Origin: JAMDEO01 sp963775295
GTDB taxonomy: Bacteria; Actinomycetota; Thermoleophilia; RBG-16-64-13
NCBI GenBank assembly: GCA_963775295.1
Contig: CAVZIK010000005.1
Location: 1-9,971, forward strand
Length of the DNA stretch: 9,971 nucleotides
Direction: 5' to 3'
Shown: piece after piece, positions 1 to 6,393 of the stretch
Numbering within the stretch: position 1 is the first letter of the stretch
How the letters are laid out: every line of letters begins with the position of its first letter
Notes under the pieces: model-generated
The model's input: only the letters and a program-made list of their open reading frames with translations
Told to the model about the DNA's origin: nothing
The model's database searches: none
Program-made: the position numbers and the translations under genes

Positions 1-471
1 GCTCACGGGGCCACGTCAGTCCGGCGGATCGCCCGGGCGTCCGGCGGCCGCAACGCGGCGAGGAGGCGCCCCTGACCCGCGAGTCTGGCAGCGGCCGCTG
101 ACTCGGCGTGCTCGCGTTCCCTGACCTCAGACGGTGGGGCTCCGGCCGTCACGCCGGCCCGAATTCGACGAGGGATTCCATGTGTGTTCTCCATTGGCCG
201 ACCGCAGTTGGCATGACCCTGCGGTGCACCCGGCGGGGCACGGACGCACTGATCGCCGCCGGGATGATGCTACGGGTGTACTTGCCCGTGAACCTTCCCG
301 GCCAGACCGTCATCACCGGTGGCTCCTCTGAAGTGACTTGCCCCAACGGCGCCATGGTCTGCCCTGGTCGTGCCGCCCACTGGCAAGCGGAGACCGCCGT
401 CCCGCCTGGCAGGGAACCCGAGCTGGGGAACGGCCGCAGACGGCAGTGGGCAATAAGCATCCGGTGAGCGA
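1..471. other. No supportable gene; left-edge non-coding or unrecognised stretch
   Basis: Several open frames cross this stretch on both strands (for example 3-194 minus and 108-467 plus), but none shows a recognisable family, a good ribosome binding site or a believable residue composition. The minus frame ending at 3 is alanine- and arginine-rich, as expected for a chance frame in GC-rich DNA. I see no RNA gene, terminator or array here. Confidence 0.4.
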
Positions 472-850
472 ATGACGATCACGCTTGAGACCGAGCGGCT
501 CACCGTCGGGGCCCCCTGCCCGGTGGGCGCGACGACCCTCTTCGCGCTCTACGACGCCTGTTCTTCTTGAGCGAACAAGGCTGGTGGACCTAAGTGGGCA
601 ACTCTCGAACCCTGGCCAGGAGGTCTGCCGACTGTTTGATTTGCGTTCGACTCTCTGATCGAGGACCTAAGTGAACAGCTGTCGAGCCTTCGATGTGAGT
701 TGAAGCGCCTGCTCGAAGCCTAATCTCCTTAACTGGCGAGCCTTCACGAACTGAGGCCGCTGTTCGACGCCCTGTCGCCCGAATTACAGTGGCCGGCGCT
801 TCTGCTCGCAATGCATGTGCGATGTGGAGAAGCCGCCGGCGGGGGCTCGC
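472..850 (+). pseudogene. Possible decayed coding stretch with four in-frame stops
   Basis: One frame stays protein-like over about 380 bases although it is broken by TGA at 568, TGA at 637, TAA at 721 and TAA at 730. It opens with an ATG at 472 that gives a 32-residue peptide beginning MTITLETERLTV. Between the second and third stops it reads as a strongly amphipathic helix (DLSEQLSSLRCELKRLLEA), and after the last stop it reads ELRPLFDALSPELQW. An 11-base direct repeat, GGACCTAAGTG, occurs at 586-596 and 663-673. I do not recognise the family. The peptide could also be a genuine tiny gene ending at 570, or the pattern could be chance. No good ribosome binding site precedes the ATG. This is a weak call. 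Confidence 0.2.
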
Positions 851-1039
851 CGACGGCTTCTCTTCGTCAGGCCATACGTGATGGGGCTGGGGGAGAGCGC
901 TGGAGTCGAGCGGCCGCGGCTCGCGGTCCGCTTCAACGACTTGCTAGCTGGGTAGCGTCTGCGCTTGTGCGCACGCGGCCGCTTCGTTCCCTTCGGGGCC
1001 ACCTATCGAGCCGCATCCAGAACAGGCTGAGGCACCCAG
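851..1039. other. Intergenic stretch downstream of the sulfatase gene
   Basis: The stretch is GC-rich and has no convincing gene. It lies just past the stop of the minus-strand sulfatase. I looked for a stem followed by a T run that would end that transcript and found none. Short palindromes around GCGGCCGC (near 911 and 976) are expected at this base composition. Confidence 0.4.
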
Positions 1040-2659
1040 CTATGGGGTGAACAGGGCCTTGTCTTCCCCGATCTCCTCATCGATCAGCGCATTGAGTTTC
1101 TGGTTCATGGCCGACAGCAGTTCTTCGCTGTACTTGGGATTGGCCGGGTCGGCCAGATTGTCCATCTCCTCAGGATCCAGGAGCAGATCGTAGAGAGCGG
1201 CGTCGTTGTCGGCCAGCAACTGCTCGACCGATGCCGGCCGGTTGTAGCCACCCAGACCGAAGTACCGGACCAGCTTGTAGCGACCATCGAAGGCACAGCG
1301 GAACAACTCTCGTTTCTCAAGGTCCGGCACGCCGATCTCATCCAGCATGCCCTTGAACGAGTCCATGCCGCGGTGGAACTCCACGCCGGCCTTGGCTGCG
1401 GCTGCGTCGAACACCCTGACCGCGTTACGGCTGAACCATTCCGCGTCGATGGTGGCGATCATGTCGTAGGTCACTAGGCAGCCCTTGCCGGGTTCCCCGC
1501 TGGTGCCACGCGGTCCGACGGAGGCGGGATCTTCCACGATCCCTGAAAGGTCATGGCCTTTCAGGAAGGGGTAGCGCTGCTGCTGCTCGGCCTCCGGCAG
1601 GCCGGCATACGCCAGGATGGTGGGAGCCAGGTCGAGATGGGAACCCACCGCGTCCGTCCTGCCTTCGACGGGGTGGCGCGGATCGACGATCACCAACGGC
1701 ACGTTGACGGTTTCCCGGAACGCCACGCTGCCTTTCTGGCGCAGGTGATGGGCGCCGCCCATCTCGCCGTGATCCGAGGTGAAGATGACGATCGTGTCCT
1801 CGGCCTGGCCGGACGCTTCCAGGGCATCCAGCACGGCTCCGATGTGCCGGTCTACGTCGAGAAGGCAGTTGAGGTAGTAGTTGACATGGTTGTGCCACAT
1901 GTCCCGGCGCTCCATCGGGATCGGGCCGTAGTACACGTCGCACAGGCGCTCGTAACTGCGCACGGCCGGCGGCTGTCCCTCCAGGTCGTCGAAGAAGGAG
2001 CCCGGCAAGGCCGTCTGCCACTTCTGCTGGTAGAGCGGCGTATCGGGCGCGTCGAAGATCGGGAACATGGCGTTGGCCTGGACCGTCTCGTCGCCGTCGG
2101 TGTCGTAGAACATCACATCGTGGGGGTTGACGAAGTTCACGGCCATGTACCACGGCTGGGTCGCAGCGACCTCGGGGGCACGCTGCGTCAGCCAGTCGAC
2201 GGCCTCATCCGCAGTCTTAGGGTCTTTCGAGAGCCCGTCCATGGGCCCGCCCTGCGCATCGCCCCAATCCTGGTACTCGGAGAAGCCGAAGGCTTCCATG
2301 GCTTCACGGGAGCCCGGAGCTGGAAGCTCTGAGAGGTGCCACTTGCCCTTGTAGACGGTGTGGTAGCCCAGATCACGCAGCAGATGACCGATGGTGGGCA
2401 AGGCCTGCGGGTCGGCCTTCATGTCGTCGATCCAGGCGAAGTTGGTGTTGTCGAACATGCCGGTGTGCGGTGCATGCCTGCCGGTGATCATCACCGAGCG
2501 GGAGGGAGTGCAGACCGTGGTGGTGGCGTGGTGATTGACGAAAGTGAGCCCGCGGGAATGGATGCGATCCCGGTTGGACAAGGCGAATCCCGCCGGCAGA
2601 GACTGGTGGGCATATTCCTGATCGGTCACGATCATCAGGATGTTCGGCTGCTTGCTCAT
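1040..2659 (-). CDS. Sulfatase (formylglycine-dependent arylsulfatase/choline-sulfatase type)
   Basis: Hydrolyses a sulfate ester; the substrate cannot be read from the sequence. The 539 residues fit the alkaline-phosphatase-fold sulfatases. The signature is VCTPSRSVMITGRH, with Cys50 in the C-x-P-S-R context that a formylglycine-generating enzyme oxidises to the catalytic residue. Asp13 (N-I-L-M-I-V-T-D-Q) is a calcium ligand, K106-W-H108 matches the usual G-K-W-H-L block, N178-P-H180-D follows, and D296-H297-G supplies the second metal site. A late Y-D-L-x-x-D-P-x-E-x-x-N-L block (about 490-502) is typical of the C-terminal subdomain. There is no signal peptide, so it is probably cytoplasmic. 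The ATG is preceded by GGGGAGG about eight bases upstream, which settles the start. The gene appears intact and is transcribed alone, divergent from the SnoaL-like fragment. No dedicated activating enzyme is in the window. Confidence 0.93.
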   Translation of the reverse strand: MSKQPNILMIVTDQEYAHQSLPAGFALSNRDRIHSRGLTFVNHHATTTVCTPSRSVMITGRHAPHTGMFDNTNFAWIDDMKADPQALPTIGHLLRDLGYHTVYKGKWHLSELPAPGSREAMEAFGFSEYQDWGDAQGGPMDGLSKDPKTADEAVDWLTQRAPEVAATQPWYMAVNFVNPHDVMFYDTDGDETVQANAMFPIFDAPDTPLYQQKWQTALPGSFFDDLEGQPPAVRSYERLCDVYYGPIPMERRDMWHNHVNYYLNCLLDVDRHIGAVLDALEASGQAEDTIVIFTSDHGEMGGAHHLRQKGSVAFRETVNVPLVIVDPRHPVEGRTDAVGSHLDLAPTILAYAGLPEAEQQQRYPFLKGHDLSGIVEDPASVGPRGTSGEPGKGCLVTYDMIATIDAEWFSRNAVRVFDAAAAKAGVEFHRGMDSFKGMLDEIGVPDLEKRELFRCAFDGRYKLVRYFGLGGYNRPASVEQLLADNDAALYDLLLDPEEMDNLADPANPKYSEELLSAMNQKLNALIDEEIGEDKALFTP

Positions 2660-2695
2660 GATCCGTCCTCCCCAGACATCACAACGCCACCCTCA

Positions 2696-2974
2696 GTGAA
2701 CGCGCCCGGCGACGCCTTGCTCAACGCCGCTGACCGATTGGCCATCATCGATCTCTTCGGACCGTACGCGCAAGACTACGACGCGGGCAAGCCCGGCGAG
2801 TTCCCGTCCGTGTTCACGGATACGGTGGAACTCGCGTACGCGCAGGCTGCAGAAGCGCACGTAGCGGCGCACCCAGTGTGGGCGCGCAGGGCGCCGGCGG
2901 TCGGAAGCTGCCCCCCAGGCGCGGGTAGCGAGGTTAGGAGCGACCGGGTAGGTGACCGGGTAGGCAGAAGGTGA
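2696..2974 (+). pseudogene. Truncated SnoaL-like / NTF2-fold protein fragment
   Basis: The first part of this frame, read from a GTG at 2696, is protein-like: LLNAADRLAIIDLFGPYAQ, then an aspartate-rich turn and a segment reading FPSVFTDTVELAY. This is the usual N-terminal helix pair of SnoaL-like polyketide-cyclase/ketosteroid-isomerase-type proteins (NTF2 fold), which normally run to about 130-150 residues. After roughly residue 52 the similarity stops and the frame becomes arginine-, proline- and glycine-rich chance sequence ending at 2974. The gene is therefore probably cut near 2850. It starts 36 bases from the divergent sulfatase start, with no good ribosome binding site. The break lies about 140 bases outside the left 26-bp repeat. 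The family call is from pattern memory; the truncation is what the sequence shows. Confidence 0.45.
2942..2965. repeat. 12-bp tandem duplication
   Basis: GACCGGGTAGGT occurs twice head to tail, the second copy ending in C instead of T. It lies between the SnoaL-like fragment and the left 26-bp repeat and may mark slippage or repair near the island edge. Confidence 0.6.
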
Positions 2975-2991
2975 CTGTTTGCAGGGAAACC

Positions 2992-3017
2992 CGTTGTCGA
3001 AATGACAACAGTGGTGG
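2992..3017. repeat. Left copy of the 26-bp direct repeat (candidate attachment site)
   Basis: A 26-base perfect match to 8257-8282, extending to 28 of 29 with one mismatch. The core is the inverted repeat GTTGTCGAAATGACAAC (2993-3009: six-base arms, five-base centre), followed by AGTGGTGG. In the other copy the last six bases are the 3' CCACCA of a tRNA-Ala gene. A repeat at a tRNA 3' end and again about 5.3 kb away is the classic footprint of site-specific integration. Alternatives are a dispersed repeat or a shared operator. Confidence 0.7.
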
Positions 3018-3463
3018 GCCTATCTGAGTGGGATGCAAACAAATGCTCTCCCCTGTTGGAACAGGTCGCAGCCGCCAGACTTGGGCTATCCATCACACGG
3101 CCATCACCCTCGTTGGACGATCGCCCATTGGCCAGGCGAATCCGCCAGCGACAGAAGCTACTGAGCGAAGACGTGATCGAGCAACTGATCGTTGCCTACC
3201 GAGCGGGGTCCACCGTCTATCAGCTAGCCGCGCAATTCGGCTGTCATCGAACGACGGTCAGCCGTTGCTTGCAGTCCCACGATGCCCCGATGAGGCCAAT
3301 CCTCCTGAGCGAACAGCAGATCGAGGAAGCCGTGGATTTGTACCAATCCGGGCTCTCACTGGTGAAGGTCGGCCAGACGATGGGCTGTAGTGCGGACATG
3401 GTTCGCTCACGATTGCGGGAGCGCGGCGTCATCATGCGCGATCCTCACGACCGTCGCCACTAG
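3002..3463 (+). CDS. Tandem helix-turn-helix DNA-binding protein (resolvase-HTH-like)
   Basis: A 153-residue protein with two similar helix-turn-helix units. Unit one (about residues 54-97) reads LSEDVIEQLIVAYRAGSTVY followed by QLAAQFGCHRTTVSRCL. Unit two (about 103-146) starts LSEQQIEEAVDLYQSGLSL and ends in R-G-V-I-M-R. Each unit resembles the Hin/resolvase C-terminal DNA-binding helix set common in small actinobacterial proteins. The serine-recombinase catalytic domain is absent, so it should bind DNA but not recombine it by itself. The ATG sits inside the left 26-bp repeat and partly inside its inverted repeat, with no strong ribosome binding site. An in-frame GTG at 3011 or the TTG near 3056 could instead be used, and the real gene may have lost its original 5' end. 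It is convergent with the lipoprotein gene. Confidence 0.75.
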   Translation: MTTVVGLSEWDANKCSPLLEQVAAARLGLSITRPSPSLDDRPLARRIRQRQKLLSEDVIEQLIVAYRAGSTVYQLAAQFGCHRTTVSRCLQSHDAPMRPILLSEQQIEEAVDLYQSGLSLVKVGQTMGCSADMVRSRLRERGVIMRDPHDRRH

Positions 3464-3510
3464 TTACGTGAGGCTGATGGTCTTGGGCGGTCTCGCTCTA
3501 AACTACTGAC

Positions 3511-4380
3511 CTAATGGATGGATCCCTCAGCATCTAAATCACTTAGTTTGTCTACATAAACGTCCAACAACCAAACACCTTTGTCAGAGCTGTCGTAACT
3601 GGTGAACTGTTGATATATGTATCTGCCATATAACGTTTTGCCGTCTTGTTCAAAAGTGATGATTTTGAATTGTTTTTCTGCCCCGTTCACGTCCTTGCCG
3701 CTCATAAGTTCGCTTGTTTTGATTGCTGTCATTTTTCCACCGCTAAGTGGCGTCGGTTCTTGGGTGTCATCGATAAGTTTTAGATAATCACTATATATCC
3801 TTGCATGAGACCGGCTTTCGTCAATATCATAAAAGGCCATACCAAAAACCTCATCGGCTTTTGTATGGTCAAGCGTTGGCGATGACGCCCCTTCTTGTAA
3901 TTGCAGTAATGCGTCTTGCATGACGAACAACTCGTTATCCAGTATCTGTTGGCCGGTATTGGCTGGTGACGGCGGAGTGTATTTGACAGCGTATTCTTGG
4001 TAATTCCCATATTTTCCATAGGTGGTCGAATAATCCATTTGAGAGTAAACAGAAGAATCTAACAGGTATTGCGAGTATTTTAGGCGTTCCTGGAGATCAA
4101 GTGATTCATACTCTGGGACATCCATTTGCGCGTAACGTTCCATCGCAGAGGTGTATTGATTAGGGCTTGGTGTTGACTCTGGAGTTGCGCTTGGGCTGGC
4201 TAATTCGGTCTTTATTGTTCCCGGGGTTGGTTGGGCATTGCTGGTAGCTTTTTCACTACAGCCGGCCACGCCGGCCCCGATTGCGCCGATTGCAGCCAAG
4301 GCTAACACTCGCTTTAGATGAGAGGATTTGGTGGGGTGTTTGACTTCATTCTTGGAGTCCTGCAATTCTTCGTTCTTCAT
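3511..4380 (-). CDS. Putative lipoprotein of unknown function, AT-richer than its surroundings
   Basis: A 289-residue protein with a long lysine-bearing N-terminus (to Lys23), a hydrophobic stretch VLALAAIGAIGAGV and a lipobox-like V-A-G-C with Cys41. It should therefore be exported and lipid-anchored at the membrane. Residues 42-75 are a threonine/serine/proline linker. The rest is tyrosine-, aspartate- and glutamine-rich, with a folded-looking C-terminal part (FKIITFEQDGKTLYGRYIYQ). I do not recognise the family. Its bases are clearly poorer in G+C than all neighbours, with free use of AAT, TAT and TTT codons, which points to transfer from a lower-GC donor. The ATG is preceded by AAAGGG about eight bases upstream. 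The start lies just four bases beyond the stop of the nuclease fragment upstream. Confidence 0.8.
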   Translation of the reverse strand: MKNEELQDSKNEVKHPTKSSHLKRVLALAAIGAIGAGVAGCSEKATSNAQPTPGTIKTELASPSATPESTPSPNQYTSAMERYAQMDVPEYESLDLQERLKYSQYLLDSSVYSQMDYSTTYGKYGNYQEYAVKYTPPSPANTGQQILDNELFVMQDALLQLQEGASSPTLDHTKADEVFGMAFYDIDESRSHARIYSDYLKLIDDTQEPTPLSGGKMTAIKTSELMSGKDVNGAEKQFKIITFEQDGKTLYGRYIYQQFTSYDSSDKGVWLLDVYVDKLSDLDAEGSIH

Positions 4381-4384
4381 AGCG

Positions 4385-4649
4385 TTACCCTTTCGTATGC
4401 CAGAATCTGCCGTTGTGGAGCTTCTTCACTTCTATGTGCGCACAGTTCCGGTAGCCATTGCTGAACTTGAAGTCAACGAGGCCCGTCCCGAGATTGACCT
4501 CTCGATCAATGACAACGTTGTTGGCAGTGCAGTAGCTCTGGGCAATCCCCTTGAAGAGCAACTGGGCCGCTTCTTCAGGCTTCTTGGAGCGGTTACCATC
4601 ATTCCACAGCAGCTTCCAGCCGCCACTCTGCCTTACGAAGTGCTTGAAC
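4385..4649 (-). pseudogene. Fragment of a probable PD-(D/E)XK nuclease-like protein
   Basis: After the IS end, the minus-strand frame continues for 87 protein-like residues starting FKHFVRQSGGWKLLWNDG. The diagnostic part is REVNLGTGLVDFKFS, then H-I-E-V-K-K. An Asp in a G-x-V-D-F strand followed 14 residues later by E-V-K is the layout of a PD-(D/E)XK catalytic core (Asp59 and Glu73-x-Lys75 of the fragment). Related proteins seem to continue past the following F-W with another helix. Here the frame ends three residues later in T-K-G and a stop, just before the AT-rich lipoprotein gene. Both ends are therefore missing: the front at the IS boundary, the back at the low-GC segment. The nuclease call is from motif reading alone; a degraded non-nuclease protein with a chance motif is possible. 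Confidence 0.45.
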
Positions 4650-4677
4650 TGAACCGCCCCGGGTTCAGTGGAGGCTC
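4650..4677. repeat. IS terminal inverted repeat (orfB end)
   Basis: Begins TGAACCGCCCCGGGTTCAG and ends TGGAGGCTC. It pairs with 5915-5941, with one extra base and a few mismatches in the centre. Confidence 0.85.
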
Positions 4678-5575
4678 TCTTGTTTGAGTCTCTCCTCTTC
4701 TTCCGAGGCAGCGGCGTGAGCATAGTACGCTTCCTCGAACTCCGCCGGCGGGACGTAGCCGATCGGCTCAAGCAGTCTCGTGTTGTTGAACCAGTCGACC
4801 CATTCGAGGGTCGCGAACTCGACCTCTTCGAGGCCCTTCCAGGGCCCTCGTGGCGGATCACCTCGGTCTTGTAGAGACCGATCACGTTCTCGGCCATGGC
4901 GTTGTCGTAGGCGTCGCCGCGGCTGCCGACGGAGGTCTCGATGCCGGCGTCCTCGAGTCGTTCGGTGTAGCGGATCGAGAGGTACTGAACGCCGCGGTCT
5001 GAGTGATGGACGAGGCTCTCGCCGGCTCCCTTGCGCTGCCAGAGGGCCATCTCCAGGGCGTCCAGGGCAAGGTCGGTGCGCAGGTGGCTGGCCGCCTGCC
5101 AGCCGACGATGAAGCGCGAGTAGACGTCGAAGACGAACGAGACGTAGACGAACCCCGCCCAGGTGCGCACGTAGGTCAGGTCGGCGACCCAGAGACGGTT
5201 CGGGGCCGGGGCCGTGAAGTCGCGTTCGACGAGGTCCTCAGGACGCGGGGCAATCTCGTCGGGCATGGTGGTGAACACGCACTTGCCGCGCACAACGCCG
5301 GTGAGGCCCTCGGCGCGCATCAGACGCTCGACCGTGCAGCGGGCGACGCTCTCTCCCTGGCGGCGCAGCTGGCGCCAGACCTTGCGGGCGCCGTAGCGGC
5401 CGCGGCTCGCCTTCCAGGCCTTGCGGATCTTCTCGAGCAGCTCGGCGTCGCGCAGGGCACGCACCGATGGCGGACGCGTCTTGGCCGCGTAGTACGTCGA
5501 CGGGGCGATCGGCAGCACCTCGCAGATCGGCTCGACCCCGAACTCGCTTCGGCGTTCGTCGATGAAGGCGGTCAT
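4665..5575 (-). pseudogene. IS3 transposase orfB, DDE integrase, broken by a one-base deletion
   Basis: The catalytic subunit of the IS3 transposase. It starts MTAFIDERRSEFGVEPIC, passes an HTH_21-type region (R-G-R-Y-G-A-R-K-V-W-R-Q-L), then the integrase core: W-V-A-D-L-T-Y-V (first Asp), H-H-S-D-R-G-V-Q-Y (second Asp) and A-M-A-E-N-V-I-G-L-Y-K-T-E (Glu). After E-V-I-R-H-E-G-P the frame slips. Restoring one base near 4841-4847 gives a tryptophan followed by KGLEEVEFATLEWVDWFNN, then L-E-P-I-G-Y-V-P-P-A-E-F-E-E-A-Y-Y, the expected IS3 tail, ending at 4665. Without the repair, translation runs out of the IS and into the nuclease fragment, ending at 4385 as a 396-residue chimera. The ATG overlaps the orfA stop as ATGA. 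The DDE triad itself is intact. Confidence 0.9.
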
Positions 5576-5892
5576 CTCTTCCCGTTGCGGTCGAGCTCCG
5601 CACCGAAGAAAACCGCCGCTGCCTTGAGGATCTCGTTGGCGCGCCGCAGCTCACGGTTCTCCTTCTCAAGGGCCTTCATGCGCTCGCGCTCGGTACTGGT
5701 CAGCCCCGGCCGCAGGCCTTCATCGGTCTCGGCGCGCCGCACCCACTTGCGCAGCGTTTCCGGCGTCATGCCGAGCTTGGTGGCGATGGAGGTGATCGCC
5801 GCCCACTGGGAGTTGTACTCGCGCTCGTGCTCGAAGACCAAGCGCACGGCCCGCTCCCTGACTTCCTTGGGGTACCTCGTCTGTCTGTCCAT
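5572..5892 (-). CDS. IS3 transposase orfA (HTH and coiled coil)
   Basis: A 106-residue DNA-binding subunit of the IS3 transposase, recognising the inverted repeats. Residues 1-55 (RYPKEVRERAVRLVFEHE, then the segment ending L-G-M-T-P-E-T-L-R-K-W-V-R-R) form the HTH_Tnp_1 domain. Residues 63-90 (STERERMKALEKENRELRRA) form the usual leucine-zipper helix. It ends GAELDRNGKR and its TGA overlaps the orfB ATG (ATGA). I see no A-run slippery site there, so orfB could be made by coupled re-initiation or by frameshifting on another sequence. The ATG at 5892 is preceded by a GGAG directly upstream and a GAGAGG a little further. It looks intact, but with a broken partner it could act only as a repressor or binding protein. 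Confidence 0.92.
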   Translation of the reverse strand: MDRQTRYPKEVRERAVRLVFEHEREYNSQWAAITSIATKLGMTPETLRKWVRRAETDEGLRPGLTSTERERMKALEKENRELRRANEILKAAAVFFGAELDRNGKR

Positions 5893-5914
5893 GGCTCCAT
5901 CCTCTCAAGGGTTG

Positions 5915-5941
5915 GAGCCTCCAACAAAGCCGGGCGGTTCA
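5915..5941. repeat. IS terminal inverted repeat (orfA end)
   Basis: On the minus strand it reads TGAACCGCCCGGCTTTGT then TGGAGGCTC. It matches the other end at both extremities. Confidence 0.85.
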
Positions 5942-6393
5942 AGAAGCCGATCCCTCCAGAATGGAGACGGATCGGCATGCGCCAGGACGTGCTGCGGCGC
6001 AGCAACCGCCACGCCCGGCACCCCGTCAACGCCCTGCTGAACTACGGCTACGCGGTGCTTGAGAGCCAGGTGCGCATCGCCATCGCGGCGGCTGGGCTCG
6101 ATCCGACCATCGGTCACCTGCACGTCTGCCAGCCGGGGCGGGACTCATTCGTCTATGACCTCATGGAGCCGCATCGCCCGGGGGTCGACCGAGTTGTGCT
6201 CGACTTCGTTCGCGGCAACGTCTTCACGCCGCGCGACTTCGTAATCGACACGCAGGGCGCGTGCAGGCTGCATCCGGAGCTGGCCCGCCGGGTCGCGGCG
6301 CTTCCCGCGGCCTCAACAGCAAATATCGCGGAGACCACGCAGAGTCTCGTTCAAACCAGACTGATAGGTCAGGAGGATACTTGCCAAGGGTAA
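5942..6393 (+). pseudogene. cas1: 3' part of a stand-alone-type cas1 gene, cut by the IS
   Basis: Cas1 is the metal-dependent integrase that inserts spacers into CRISPR arrays; solitary versions also occur away from arrays. From the IS edge the frame reads KKPIPPEWRRIG, then HARHPVNALLNYGYAVLESQ, G-L-D-P-T-I-G-H-L-H, F-V-Y-D-L-M-E-P-H-R-P-G-V-D and C-R-L-H-P-E-L-A-R-R. The order N-x-L-L-N-Y, then L-H, then Y-D-L-M-E-x-x-R-P-x-V-D is the C-terminal domain of Cas1. The catalytic His (codon at 6121) and Asp (codon at 6157) are retained. The N-terminal beta domain and the catalytic Glu segment should lie upstream and are gone. About 118 residues align in pattern against roughly 330 in whole Cas1; after about 6300 the tail is unfamiliar. 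There is no start codon of its own, so it is a remnant. No cas2 or array is in the window. Confidence 0.82.

Larger units (their letters stand above)
4650..5941 (-). mobile_element. IS3-family insertion sequence, about 1.29 kb, with frameshifted orfB
   Basis: The ends carry imperfect inverted repeats: TGAACCGCCC, then a variable core, then TGGAGGCTC, at 4650-4677 and, inverted, at 5915-5941. Each end starts TG and finishes CA as is usual for the IS3 family. Length and content (a short orfA with HTH and leucine zipper, then orfB with an rve-type DDE core) fit the family. The flanks AAC (left) and AGA (right) show no 3-5 bp target duplication. The left flank belongs to a minus-strand nuclease-like gene and the right flank to a plus-strand cas1 gene, so the element is not sitting in one split gene; a deletion or recombination at the IS is inferred. 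A one-base loss in orfB should make this copy unable to move by itself. Confidence 0.9.

Noticed and set aside
1553..2332. 259-residue plus-strand open frame
   Set aside because: It lies antisense inside the sulfatase gene, whose catalytic motifs are unmistakable; it has no recognisable domain and is a GC-driven shadow frame.
3002..3463. Tandem-HTH protein as the integrase of the island
   Set aside because: It has DNA-binding units only; no serine or tyrosine recombinase catalytic region is present in this or a neighbouring frame.
5003..6040. 345-residue plus-strand open frame
   Set aside because: It is antisense to the IS3 transposase genes and only its last part, past the IS end, overlaps the cas1 region in a different frame.
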